NCBI GenBank assembly: GCA_040217575.1
Contig: JAVJPW010000002.1
Span: 868,001 to 932,000 of the forward strand
Length of the DNA: 64,000 bases
Reading direction: 5' to 3'
DNA from: Pacificispira sp040217575
GTDB taxonomy: Bacteria > Pseudomonadota > Alphaproteobacteria > UBA8366 > Aestuariispiraceae
The notes beneath the pieces are model-generated. The model ran no database searches and had not been told where the DNA came from. It saw only the letters and a program-made list of their open reading frames with translations. Numbering within the stretch: the stretch's first letter is position 1; the number at the start of each line of letters is the position of its first letter. Of the stretch, positions 45,064 to 53,616 are shown one piece after another. The position numbers and the translations under genes are program-made.

Positions 45064-45889
45064 TGGGCACCGCGCTTTCAGAAGCCCGTTTCGTCGGCGC
45101 GCCAAGTCCGATCGCCTGTAGGGCGGCGCGAATCTTCTCTTCCAGCGCGATTGCCACCCGCTGTGCCCGGTCCGCATCCGACAACAGGTCGTTGCGAACT
45201 TCGATCATCACATTGGGAAGCCCGCGTTCGACGCCATAGATTTTAAGGGAATGCGTCACACCGTCTTCCGGTCCGTAGGGTTGGTTGCGTTCAAAACGAA
45301 ATCCGGCATCCGATGCCCGGTCCGTCAACATCGCATCTGCCAGTCGGGTATCCTTGTCATGAAGGACGCCGATTTCAACCGGCCTGACCTTTCCAAGATA
45401 GACCGGTGTGAAACTGTGAATCGTGATGACGGCACAATTCAAACGGCGCGCGAGCCTTTCGTTGATCAAATCTTCGGCGGCGTTCCGGAACGGATGATAT
45501 ATACGGTCCGCCCGCGCGGCTAAGGATTTCGCATCAAGGTCCGTGTTCGCCGGAATGTCTGTGGCTTCGGACCGCGCCGGGACCGCGCCAGGATGATCCG
45601 GCGGCCGGTTGCAGTCATAAAGAAGACGCGACACCCCTGCCGTGACCAGGGGGGCATCAAACCGTTCGGACAGATAGCGCGCAAGGTCGGCCGCGCCCGG
45701 GTCCCAGGCGATGTGACTTTCGAGGTCAGACGCCGAAAGGCCCATATCACCAAATTCTTCCGGCAGCCGGTTGGTCGCATGTTCACAGATAAAGACCGGG
45801 GCGCCCGCGCCGTCCGACCGGTCGACGGACACAGGGTCAAGGTCTGGAAGGCCGCTTGATCGCACGGCCTTTCGTCCTGCCGCCTGCAC
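45056..45889 (-). CDS. N-formylglutamate amidohydrolase-family protein
   Basis: The 277-residue protein has the family motifs FICEHATNRLPEEFG, GVSRLLYDCNRPPDHPG and HSFTPVYLG, with EIGVLHD. These hydrolases split N-formyl or N-acyl glutamate and related amides with zinc. It starts at GTG 45889 (no good ribosome-binding site; other starts not evident) and opens an operon with a TRAP transporter. Its substrate may be the transported amide rather than a histidine-pathway compound, because no hut genes are near. Confidence 0.86.
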   Translation of the reverse strand: MQAAGRKAVRSSGLPDLDPVSVDRSDGAGAPVFICEHATNRLPEEFGDMGLSASDLESHIAWDPGAADLARYLSERFDAPLVTAGVSRLLYDCNRPPDHPGAVPARSEATDIPANTDLDAKSLAARADRIYHPFRNAAEDLINERLARRLNCAVITIHSFTPVYLGKVRPVEIGVLHDKDTRLADAMLTDRASDAGFRFERNQPYGPEDGVTHSLKIYGVERGLPNVMIEVRNDLLSDADRAQRVAIALEEKIRAALQAIGLGAPTKRASESAVPNG

Positions 45890-45966
45890 TGGAATTCGTC
45901 CCCCGTTCCCTAGACCCGTATCCGCTTGACCGGGCCCTGCCTGTTTCCCAACGTGTGAAAAAATAT

Positions 45967-46006
45967 TTTCAGAAACATAATTTAGCTGTCAACATTATTT
46001 CAGAAA
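45967..46006. promoter_or_regulatory. Tandem TTTCAGAAA palindromes, candidate RpiR operators
   Basis: TTTCAGAAA occurs at 45967-45975 and again at 45998-46006, 31 bp apart centre to centre (three helical turns), in the 145-bp divergent region between the amidohydrolase and RpiR genes. The second copy is nested in a longer dyad, CAACATT ... AATGTTG. The RpiR protein encoded at 46035 is the likely ligand. Confidence 0.6.
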
Positions 46007-46034
46007 TGTTGTCGGTGTGCGGGAGGAATGAAGA

Positions 46035-46907
46035 ATGACCGACGGACCGCTGACGGTTCGCGAGCGGCTTGCACGGCACTATGCGGACCTTACCCCGACT
46101 GAACGGCGTCTGGCCGATGCGCTGATGGACGACTATCCGAACGCGGGCCTTGCATCCATCACGGTGGTCGCGCAACGGGCAAAGGTTTCCACGACAACCG
46201 TCGTGCGGATGGTGCACAAGCTGGGTTTCCGCGGATTCCCGCAATTTCACGATGCGCTGCTTCAGGAACTCCAGGCACAGGTGGCCGGTCCCGCGGAACG
46301 GCGTGAGAAATGGGTCTCCGCCGCGCCGGATTCCCACATGATCAACCGCTTTGCGCAGGCGGTGACACAAAACCTGGAACAGACCTTCGCACATCTGGAT
46401 ACGGAAAGTTTCGACCGGGCGGCGCGGATTCTGGCGAACCAGGAACACAGGCTGTTTGTCGTCGGCGGGCGCATGACAAAGGCCCTGGCGGACTATGCGT
46501 TCACGCATTTCCAGGCGATTCGGCCGCGGGTTACGTATCTGACGGCATCGTCCGCGACATGGGCCCACTATGTGCTGGATATGACGCCCGGCGATGTCTT
46601 GCTGATATTCGACGTCCGCCGGTACGAGACGAACCTGGAACGGTTGGCGGAACTCGCCAGCGAACGGGGTGTCATTCTGATCCTGATCACGGACCAGTGG
46701 GCGTCGCCCGTGGCCAAAGTGTCGGAATACGTTTTCAATTGCTGGGTGGAAATTCCGTCCGCATGGGATTCGAACTCATCGACCATGATGCTTCTGGAAG
46801 CGCTGATCGCCAGTACGCAGGATGCCAGATGGCCCGAAACCCGCGAACGGTTCGAAGCGCTGGATCGGCTGTTCGACCAGACCCGGCTGTTCCGCAAGGG
46901 TCCCTAA
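46035..46907 (+). CDS. RpiR-family transcriptional regulator (HTH plus SIS domain)
   Basis: The 290-residue protein has an N-terminal RpiR helix-turn-helix (LTPTERRLADALMDDYPNAG, then VSTTTVVRMVHKLGFRGFPQF) and a C-terminal SIS domain (about residues 125-260). SIS domains bind sugar phosphates or related ligands. GGGAGG precedes the ATG. It lies between two TRAP operons and diverges from the first; it may control one or both. Confidence 0.92.
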   Translation: MTDGPLTVRERLARHYADLTPTERRLADALMDDYPNAGLASITVVAQRAKVSTTTVVRMVHKLGFRGFPQFHDALLQELQAQVAGPAERREKWVSAAPDSHMINRFAQAVTQNLEQTFAHLDTESFDRAARILANQEHRLFVVGGRMTKALADYAFTHFQAIRPRVTYLTASSATWAHYVLDMTPGDVLLIFDVRRYETNLERLAELASERGVILILITDQWASPVAKVSEYVFNCWVEIPSAWDSNSSTMMLLEALIASTQDARWPETRERFEALDRLFDQTRLFRKGP

Positions 46908-46938
46908 GCGTTATGGCCAAACCGCGGCGGGATGCCGG

Positions 46939-48234
46939 CTAGGGCTGGTAGCCGAACTGTTTGGGCAGGAACAGCACGATCTCCGGGAAGAAGATCATTG
47001 CCAGCAGTGCCGCCACCAGAACGGCAAGAAAGACCCAGATTTCCCGAACGATTTCGGCAAGCGAGATCCGGGTGACGGCATTGATCACGAAAAGCAGTAT
47101 CCCGTAAGGCGGTGTGATCAGCCCGATCATGCAGTTGACGACAATTACGACCCCGAAATGCACCAGATCGATGCCCAGTTCCCGGCAGGTCGGGATGAAC
47201 AGCGGCACAATCACCAGGATGATTGTCGTCGCATCCAGCAGACACCCAAGCAGCAGGATCAGTACATTGACCATCAACAGGAAAACCAGCGGGTCGACAT
47301 TCAAATCGACCAGGCCCGACGCGATCATGGACGGAATATTTTCGGACGCGACGATATAGTTGAGGATCAGCGCGCCGCCGATGACTATACCGACCGCGGC
47401 GGACGACCGTGCGCTTTCCACCAGTATCTCATACAGCTTCTTCAGTTTCAGCGCCCGATAGAAGACGACGGACAGAATCAGTGCATAGGCCGCGGCGACC
47501 GCCGCTGCTTCCGTCGGTGTCGTCACGCCGCCATAGATTCCGTAAAGAAGGATCGCCGGCATAAGCAGGGCGGGGAAGGCCCGCACCGTCACCGCCGGCA
47601 GTTGGCGGACAGGGACCGGCGCTTCCACACCGAAATTTCGGCGATGGGCAAGCCAGGCGTTCATAGCCATCAGAACGCCCCCCATCATCAGACCCGGAAG
47701 GATACCGCCCAGGAACAGCGCGCCGATCGACGCATTGGACACCAACGCGTACAGAACCATGGGAATGGACGGCGGTATGATCGGCCCGATGGTCGCGGAC
47801 GCCGCGGTGATCGCTGCGGCATAGCCGGCGGGGAACCGGTTGTCCTTGCGCATCATGTCGATGATGATTTTGCCAATTCCGGCCGCATCCGCGACGGCGG
47901 ACCCCGACATGCCGGAAAAAATAAGCGATGCCATCACATTGACATGGCCCAGACCGCCCTTGAACCGTCCGACGGTGGCGATGCAGAAATTCAGGAGTTT
48001 GTCGGAAATCGTGCCGGCATTCATGATGTTGGCGGCGACGATGAAAAGCGGCACCGCCAGCAACAGGAAACTGTCATAGACGCCGTCCAGGAAGCGTTTA
48101 CCGATGATGCCGATGGACGATCCGTCGGCCAGGACATAGGCCATGGATGCCAGCAGGATAGCATAGGCGATGGGCACCCCGATCCCGGCCAGGAAGAACA
48201 AAGCGCCGATAAGGACGATGATTTCGACCGTCAC
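46939..48234 (-). CDS. TRAP transporter large permease (DctM), second system
   Basis: The 431-residue protein has the DctM pattern IFSGMSGSAVADAAGIGKIII, IIPPSIPMVLYALVSNASIGALFL and DATTIILVIVPLFIPTC. The frame is open to 48486, but the GTG at 48234 overlaps the small permease stop as GTGA (48231-48234), so that start is used. It converges with the RpiR gene. Confidence 0.92.
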   Translation of the reverse strand: MTVEIIVLIGALFFLAGIGVPIAYAILLASMAYVLADGSSIGIIGKRFLDGVYDSFLLLAVPLFIVAANIMNAGTISDKLLNFCIATVGRFKGGLGHVNVMASLIFSGMSGSAVADAAGIGKIIIDMMRKDNRFPAGYAAAITAASATIGPIIPPSIPMVLYALVSNASIGALFLGGILPGLMMGGVLMAMNAWLAHRRNFGVEAPVPVRQLPAVTVRAFPALLMPAILLYGIYGGVTTPTEAAAVAAAYALILSVVFYRALKLKKLYEILVESARSSAAVGIVIGGALILNYIVASENIPSMIASGLVDLNVDPLVFLLMVNVLILLLGCLLDATTIILVIVPLFIPTCRELGIDLVHFGVVIVVNCMIGLITPPYGILLFVINAVTRISLAEIVREIWVFLAVLVAALLAMIFFPEIVLFLPKQFGYQP

Positions 48235-48782
48235 CGCGCCACATCCTCGGTTTGTGGAATGTGGTCTTCTCGCGGGGCGCCGTGACGAAGCGTATGCCAG
48301 GCACGCCAGGCATAACGCATCGCGACCGCCCCCAGGAACAGGAAATAGATCGAATAGATGGGAAGCATCTTGACCGGCAGGGTCGCGGATGACTTCAACC
48401 ACAGCAGCCGCATCTTCTCGTAAGTTGGTCCGATGGATGCAATGAACGCGACACAGATCAGGACCGAACCGATGATTACAAACCATTTCCGGGTACGGGA
48501 CCCGACCATGTTATAGACCATGTCGAATGTGACGTGGTCCGTTTCGCGGACCACAAATGCATTGCCCCAGAAAATCGTCCACAGCCACAGGACCAGGATG
48601 AATTCGACGGTCCAGCCGAACATGGCTGCATTGATCACGCCGCCGAAGGTTTCAAGAAACCATTCCGACCCGACGACATAGCGAATCGTAATCTGAAGAA
48701 TGAAAGTCAGGAAAATGGCGGCCATCATGACGGCCGCCACTCCTTCGGTCAGGCGGGAGCCGATCCGCAACAAAGCTTGCAA
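48231..48782 (-). CDS. TRAP transporter small permease (DctQ), second system
   Basis: The 183-residue protein has four membrane segments and a DctQ pattern. The start is a TTG at 48782, well supported by GGGAGG seven bases upstream. It overlaps the large permease gene by 4 bp and follows the binding-protein gene by 38 bp. Confidence 0.88.
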   Translation of the reverse strand: MQALLRIGSRLTEGVAAVMMAAIFLTFILQITIRYVVGSEWFLETFGGVINAAMFGWTVEFILVLWLWTIFWGNAFVVRETDHVTFDMVYNMVGSRTRKWFVIIGSVLICVAFIASIGPTYEKMRLLWLKSSATLPVKMLPIYSIYFLFLGAVAMRYAWRAWHTLRHGAPREDHIPQTEDVAR

Positions 48783-48820
48783 CAGAACACCTCCCGCCTA
48801 TCACGCGCGCTTCTTGTTTT

Positions 48821-49831
48821 TTAGTTACCGAGCGCGTTGATTTGTTCCAGCAGGCCATCGGGCCAGTCAGCCGCGAAATCCGAATTCAGATACGCGGACT
48901 GGACAGCATTCCGGAAAGCCGCAACATCCGGCTCATAGATTGACATGCCCTGTTCTTCCAGAAAAGAGACCAGGTCCTGTTCCTTCTGAAGCTGGTTGGC
49001 ACGGCCATAGTCGGCAGCTTCCCATGCCGCGGCGCGGATCGCTTCCTGCTGTTCGGCGGTCAACCCGTCATAAACGGCCTTCGACAGGGCGATGAAGTTC
49101 CAGTCGACCAGATGGGACGTCAGAATGATCTGGTTTGTGACTTCATAGAATTTCGCATCGACCACGGTCGGAAGCGGGTTGTCCTGACCGTCGACCGCAC
49201 CGGAGCTGAGCGCCGTGTAGACCTCGGTAAAGGCCATGGGCGTCGGGTTCGCGCCCAGCGCCTGCCCCAGGAACTGCCACGCGTCGGTGCCCGGCATGCG
49301 CAGGTTAACCCCGGCCAGATCGGCCGGCGTCATGACTTCCAGTTCGTCGCGGGTCTGACGCAGGTTTACCTGCCGACGGCCCAGATACATCGGAGCCAGC
49401 AGAACAACCCCCAGTTCGTCTTCCACGATCTGGCGGAACGGGTCGAACAGGGCGTCATTGAAGACTGCGACCTGGTGATCGGCATCCTGAAGGACGTAGC
49501 CCGCCGTGAAGATGGAGAATTGCGGGAAGAAGGTCGCCAGTTCCTGGGCCGATGTGATGGACATTTCCAGGTCACCGGTGGCGATGGCTTCCAGTTCCGT
49601 ACCCTGGGCGAACAGCGTGCCGTTCCAGTGCGGTTCGAAGGAAGCGAATTCAGCAACGGCCGGACCGAATTTTTCGACCAGTGCAATCGCCCGCTGGTCC
49701 GTCTCGGAATTGACCGAGCTGAGGCGCAGCTGAACCAAATGGTCATCGGCCGAAGCGGAAGACGCAAACTGCGCCGTCATGGCGACGCCCGCAGCTGCCG
49801 CGATCATGGTGCGGCGGTTAAAAAACATCAT
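48821..49831 (-). CDS. TRAP transporter solute-binding protein (DctP family), second system
   Basis: The 336-residue protein has a signal peptide (cleavage near MTAQFASSASA) and keeps the carboxylate-binding Arg in AGVNLRMPGTDAW, unlike the first TRAP binding protein in this window. A good ribosome-binding site (GGGAGG) precedes the ATG. It stands 114 bp downstream of the dehydroshikimate dehydratase gene on the same strand, so quinate, shikimate or dehydroshikimate is the likely ligand (inferred). Confidence 0.9.
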   Translation of the reverse strand: MMFFNRRTMIAAAAGVAMTAQFASSASADDHLVQLRLSSVNSETDQRAIALVEKFGPAVAEFASFEPHWNGTLFAQGTELEAIATGDLEMSITSAQELATFFPQFSIFTAGYVLQDADHQVAVFNDALFDPFRQIVEDELGVVLLAPMYLGRRQVNLRQTRDELEVMTPADLAGVNLRMPGTDAWQFLGQALGANPTPMAFTEVYTALSSGAVDGQDNPLPTVVDAKFYEVTNQIILTSHLVDWNFIALSKAVYDGLTAEQQEAIRAAAWEAADYGRANQLQKEQDLVSFLEEQGMSIYEPDVAAFRNAVQSAYLNSDFAADWPDGLLEQINALGN

Positions 49832-49945
49832 GGTAATCCTCCCTTTAGACGTTGTTCCGGATTATTCCGGAGTTGGGGTCACAATTCCCAAAAACCCGCG
49901 GGCTAGGTCTTGTTGTGCCTGGCATGTCGGGTCTTGGCTTAAACC
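49832..49945 (-). other. Short gap between TRAP and dehydratase genes with a TCCGGA repeat
   Basis: Two copies of TCCGGA around ATAA (about 49858-49873) could form a small hairpin; the rest is unremarkable. The TRAP genes may be co-transcribed with the dehydratase. Confidence 0.35.
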
Positions 49946-51832
49946 TCATGCGGCCGGCATTCCTTTCGGTCGCATAAGGCGTTTCTGGGCGGCAATCCGG
50001 AAGGGGGCATTCGGTGCCCCGTACCCGGCGTAACCGCCGCGCCGCTGGACGATCTCGAAAAAGAGGCCGCCCGCGAACGGACGCGAATAGAGCTGAAAGA
50101 AGTCGCCGTTCTGGTCGGCATCATAAAGGATGTTCGCCGATTTCAGCTTTGCCACCGTTTCAGGGGAACCGTCGAATCTGGCGGCGATGTCGTCGTAATA
50201 GTTTGGGGAAACCTGAAGCGGCAGGAATTGCCGCGCCGCCAACGCGTCCGCCGTCGCGAAGATATCGTCGGTCGAAAAGGCGATGTGCTGCACCGTCGCG
50301 CCGAAACTGTCCGCCAGGAAGGAACCCGCAAGCGTCCGGTGCGTTTCCGCCCCGTTCAGGGTAATGCGGAACATCCCGTTCGGGTCGGCGACGGCCTGAC
50401 TGCGCACCAGGCCGTCCGGATCGATCACGTCGAACATGGGCGCCTTTTCCATGTCGAACAGCGCCGTATAGAACAACGTCCAGGACAGCATTTCGTCATA
50501 GCTCATGGTCTGGGCGATGTGGTCGACGGCCGACAGTCCGACTCCTTCGACCGTCCCGTTGTCCCCATCGAATTCCGTCTGCCAAACCTCGTTCAGGCCG
50601 GTTTCTTCGTCAATGAAATGCATCACCGACCCGCCAAGTCCCCGAATGGCGGGGATGTCCAGTTCCTTCGGCCCCCGCGGCTGGGAAAAGGTTTCCGCAC
50701 CAAGGGCGCTGGCGCGTGCGACCATGTCCGGTGCGGATGCGACCTTCAGTCCGATGTCGCAGACATTGGTCCGGTGCATCGCAAAACTTCGTCCGGCATG
50801 TCCGCTGGTTTCGCGGTTCAGCACGATGCGTATGTCACCCTGTTGCCAAAGTTCCAGGTCCTTCGCGATATGCGTACCGGTTCGCCGGAACCCCAGCGTT
50901 TCAATGATGCCCGTAAGCGTTTCCGCTTCCAGACCTTGGGTTGCGAACTCGACGAAGGACGTGCCCTGAACATGGATGGGGGCGGGGAACGGTGCCAGAT
51001 CGGATTCCAACGCCGGTTCCGTGCGCCGCACTTCGTCCATCAGCGCGATAAGGGATCGATATCCGTCCTTGGCCAGTTGGCGGGTGATTCCGCCGCGGAA
51101 CTGGTCGTTGAATATCTCCAGGCTGATGGGGCCCTTGTAACCGGTGGCCGCCACGGCCCCGGCGAACCCGACGACGTTCAGGTCGCCTTCCCCCGGCATG
51201 TTGCGGAAATGCCGGGACCAGTAAAGCAGGTCCATCTGAATTTTCGGTGCGTCCGCGATCTGGACGAAGAAGATGCGGTCGCCGGGAATACGCCGGATCG
51301 TGTCCGGGTCGATTCCGCGGGCCAGTGTGTGAAAACTGTCCAGGATCAGGCCCACCGAGGGATGGTCGGCGCGGCGAACGATTTCCCATGCGTCGCGGTG
51401 GTCATCCACGTGCCGGCCCCAGGCCAGCGCCTCATACCCGACACGAAGGCCGCGGGCCGCCGCCCGGTCACCCAAGTCGGCAAAGTCGGCCGCCGCCCGG
51501 TCGATGCCGCCCTGTGCTTCGGGATGGACCGACGAACAGACAAGCATCAGCTCGCAGCCGAGTTCCTGCATCAGGTCGAACTTGCGTTCCGCCCGGTCGA
51601 AGGCCTTTTGCCGCAATACCGGCGGCAGACCTTCAAAGTCCCGAAACGGCTGGAACAGCAACAGGTTCAGTCCCGCGTCGCGGATGCGGCGCCCAACCTC
51701 TTGCGGGCCGCGAATGTCGGCAATGAAGTCCTGTTCGAAAATCTCGATCCCGTCGAAACCGGCGGCGGCGATCGCTTCGATCTTTTCTTCCAGATTGCCC
51801 GAAATGGACACGGTCGCGATGCTGGTCTTCAT
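49946..51832 (-). CDS. quiC: 3-dehydroshikimate dehydratase with C-terminal HPPD-like domain
   Basis: The 628-residue protein has an N-terminal TIM-barrel of the AP-endonuclease-2/sugar-isomerase type (MKTSIATVSISGNLEEKIEA at the start; residues 1 to about 270) and a C-terminal hydroxyphenylpyruvate-dioxygenase-like vicinal-oxygen-chelate domain. The latter retains the His-His-Glu metal set (VDHIAQ, VQHIAF, FEIVQRRGG). This two-domain form is known for bacterial QuiC enzymes that turn 3-dehydroshikimate into protocatechuate. It lies 4 bp after the shikimate dehydrogenase gene. Confidence 0.9.
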   Translation of the reverse strand: MKTSIATVSISGNLEEKIEAIAAAGFDGIEIFEQDFIADIRGPQEVGRRIRDAGLNLLLFQPFRDFEGLPPVLRQKAFDRAERKFDLMQELGCELMLVCSSVHPEAQGGIDRAAADFADLGDRAAARGLRVGYEALAWGRHVDDHRDAWEIVRRADHPSVGLILDSFHTLARGIDPDTIRRIPGDRIFFVQIADAPKIQMDLLYWSRHFRNMPGEGDLNVVGFAGAVAATGYKGPISLEIFNDQFRGGITRQLAKDGYRSLIALMDEVRRTEPALESDLAPFPAPIHVQGTSFVEFATQGLEAETLTGIIETLGFRRTGTHIAKDLELWQQGDIRIVLNRETSGHAGRSFAMHRTNVCDIGLKVASAPDMVARASALGAETFSQPRGPKELDIPAIRGLGGSVMHFIDEETGLNEVWQTEFDGDNGTVEGVGLSAVDHIAQTMSYDEMLSWTLFYTALFDMEKAPMFDVIDPDGLVRSQAVADPNGMFRITLNGAETHRTLAGSFLADSFGATVQHIAFSTDDIFATADALAARQFLPLQVSPNYYDDIAARFDGSPETVAKLKSANILYDADQNGDFFQLYSRPFAGGLFFEIVQRRGGYAGYGAPNAPFRIAAQKRLMRPKGMPAA

Positions 51833-51836
51833 CGGA

Positions 51837-52739
51837 TCACCTGCCCAGCCGTTCGAATGTCGCGCGCATCCGCGCGGCGTCCGCGTTCAGTCCGGTAAAC
51901 AGGTTGAATGCGCGCACGGCCTGGAACACCGCCATGCCGGACCCGTTCAGTGTCTGACAGTTGCGTGCCCGCGCCGCTTTCAGGAACTCGGTCTCCAGCG
52001 GGAAATAGACGATATCCGCTATCCAGTGCCGGGCTTCCAGCAAGTCCGGATCAATCGGCGTCCCCGGCAGTTTGGCCATTCCCATGGGGGTCGCGTTCAC
52101 AATGCCGCTGGCTTCCGCCGCCGCCGCCAGAAGCATCCCCGCAGGTTCCGCGAGCGGTGCGTCGGCGGTGCCGTTGATTTCGTCTGCCAGGGTCGCTGCG
52201 GCGTCCGGTTTCTGATCGGCGATTACGATCCGTGCCGCGCCCAGATCGCGCAGCGCGTGCCCGACCGCCTTTCCCGCGCCGCCCGCACCGATCAGCAGTA
52301 CACACGACATGTCGGCGCCCGGCAGTCCGCGCCGGAAACTTTCAGCAAAGCCCCACAGGTCGGTGTTGTGACCCCGGCGCTTTCCATCCCGGAAGACGAC
52401 GGTGTTTACCGCGCCGACCCGTCCCGCCGCATCGGACATTTCATCCAGATGTTCGATCACGTCGCATTTGAACGGAAAGGTGATGTTCAGGCCTGCATAA
52501 CCTTCGGCTTCCGCCCGGTTCAGGATTTCTGGCAGGGTCGCGTCCGTGTCTTCGTCGACGTCGAACAGACGGTATGCCAGGTCCAGTCCGAATGCCCGGC
52601 CCTCCGCCTCGTGTATGGCGGGGGTCCGCGAACGCTGAATGCCGCGTCCGACCAGCCCGACCTGCACCGGTCGCGGCCCAATTCGTTGATTGCCGTGCGC
52701 TGCTGTTTTGCCAGCCGCCGTTGCCGTTATTTCCGGCAT
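51837..52739 (-). CDS. aroE: Shikimate/quinate dehydrogenase (AroE/QuiB-like)
   Basis: The 300-residue protein has the substrate-site motifs NITFPFKCDVIEHLDE (Lys) and GHNTDLWGF (Asp) and the NADP/NAD motif IGAGGAGKAVGHAL. With the dehydratase next door it would carry quinate or shikimate to 3-dehydroshikimate. It is the first gene of the catabolic operon (with dehydratase and TRAP) diverging from the TetR gene. A chromosomal biosynthetic AroE is probably elsewhere, so this is the catabolic copy (inferred). Confidence 0.9.
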   Translation of the reverse strand: MPEITATAAGKTAAHGNQRIGPRPVQVGLVGRGIQRSRTPAIHEAEGRAFGLDLAYRLFDVDEDTDATLPEILNRAEAEGYAGLNITFPFKCDVIEHLDEMSDAAGRVGAVNTVVFRDGKRRGHNTDLWGFAESFRRGLPGADMSCVLLIGAGGAGKAVGHALRDLGAARIVIADQKPDAAATLADEINGTADAPLAEPAGMLLAAAAEASGIVNATPMGMAKLPGTPIDPDLLEARHWIADIVYFPLETEFLKAARARNCQTLNGSGMAVFQAVRAFNLFTGLNADAARMRATFERLGR

Positions 52740-52788
52740 TTAGCATGTCCTCCCTGGCGGTCGGCATCATCCGTCCGCAGAGTTAAAA

Positions 52789-52842
52789 TGTACCAGACAG
52801 TTAAATTGGTCAAGAGGTTTGTACTAACCGGTTAAATTGGCC
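52789..52842. promoter_or_regulatory. Imperfect 23-bp direct repeat, candidate TetR operators
   Basis: Two copies (52789-52811 and 52820-52842; 18 of 23 bases identical) share the form TGTACYA..C.GTTAAATTGG. The second includes the perfect palindrome TAACCGGTTA (52825-52834). They lie in the 134-bp divergent region between the shikimate dehydrogenase and TetR genes and are the obvious binding sites for that repressor. Confidence 0.62.
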
Positions 52843-52873
52843 CATACTGACGCCGAAGTTATGGGAGGTACGA

Positions 52874-53548
52874 ATGCCGTCACAGGCGGGCGAACGTCGC
52901 GGAAATCAAAGACAGGGGTGGAAACAGAACCCCGACGCGGTGAAGCGTGACATTCTGAAGGTCGCGATTGCGGAGTTTTCGGCCAACGGCCTGTCGGGTG
53001 CGCGGGTGGACGATATCGCCGCCAAGACGCGCACGTCCAAACGCATGATCTATTACTATTTCGGCGACAAGGTCGGGCTTTATTCCCGTGCGCTTGAAGC
53101 CGCCTATGCCACGGTGCGCACGGGCGAGGATGCCCTGGAGCTGATGCATCTGCCGCCGCTGGAAGCATTGTCCCGGCTTGTCGCGTTCACCTTTGACCAC
53201 CACCGCCGCCATCCGGATTTCATTCGCATGGTCATGATCGAAAACATCCATGACGCGGAGTTCCTGGGCCGGTCCGACGTGATCCGTGAATTGAACGTCA
53301 CCGCGATCGAAAACCTGGCGGAAATCTGCCGCCGGGGGGAAGCGGAAGGATCGTTCCGACCCGGTCTGGACCCGGTGCGGCTGCATTGGCAGATCAGCGC
53401 GCTCAGCTTCTTCAACGTCTCGAACCGCCTGACCTTTTCCGCCCTGTTCGGGAACGCGCTGTTTGAAGAGGGTGCCCAGGAAAGCCTGCGTGACGATGTC
53501 GTGAACATGGTGGTGAGTTCCGTTTTGCCCGGCGATGGAAACAGGTAG
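52874..53548 (+). CDS. TetR-family regulator
   Basis: The 224-residue protein has the N-terminal TetR helix-turn-helix (FSANGLSGARVDDIAAKTRTSKRMIYYYF) and a C-terminal domain with the TetR_C-like pattern (FDHHRRHPDFIRMVMIEN). GGGAGG precedes the ATG. It diverges from the quinate/shikimate operon and is inferred to repress it. Confidence 0.92.
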   Translation: MPSQAGERRGNQRQGWKQNPDAVKRDILKVAIAEFSANGLSGARVDDIAAKTRTSKRMIYYYFGDKVGLYSRALEAAYATVRTGEDALELMHLPPLEALSRLVAFTFDHHRRHPDFIRMVMIENIHDAEFLGRSDVIRELNVTAIENLAEICRRGEAEGSFRPGLDPVRLHWQISALSFFNVSNRLTFSALFGNALFEEGAQESLRDDVVNMVVSSVLPGDGNR

Positions 53549-53590
53549 GCACGGGTGGCCGGCTCCTGTTCTTGACTCTGAAAGGATAAA

Positions 53591-53616
53591 GAACAAAAAT
53601 AGATCATTATGAGAAC
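53591..53616 (+). promoter_or_regulatory. Possible LexA-type site at the imuA start
   Basis: GAAC, GATC and GAAC occur at 53591, 53602 and 53613, each 11 bp apart, so GAAC-N7-GATC and GATC-N7-GAAC overlap. The alphaproteobacterial LexA box is GAAC-N7-GAAC; here the central copy is off by one base. The last copy lies inside the imuA start. imuA-imuB-dnaE2 is SOS-controlled in related bacteria. Confidence 0.4.

Noticed and set aside
46822..48285. Long plus-strand open frame opposite the second DctM
   Set aside because: Low-complexity Asp/His/Gln/Arg composition typical of an antisense shadow; DctM and DctQ are clear on the other strand.
50228..51898. 556-residue plus-strand frame opposite the dehydratase
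   Set aside because: Antisense shadow; QuiC-type enzyme is clear on the minus strand.
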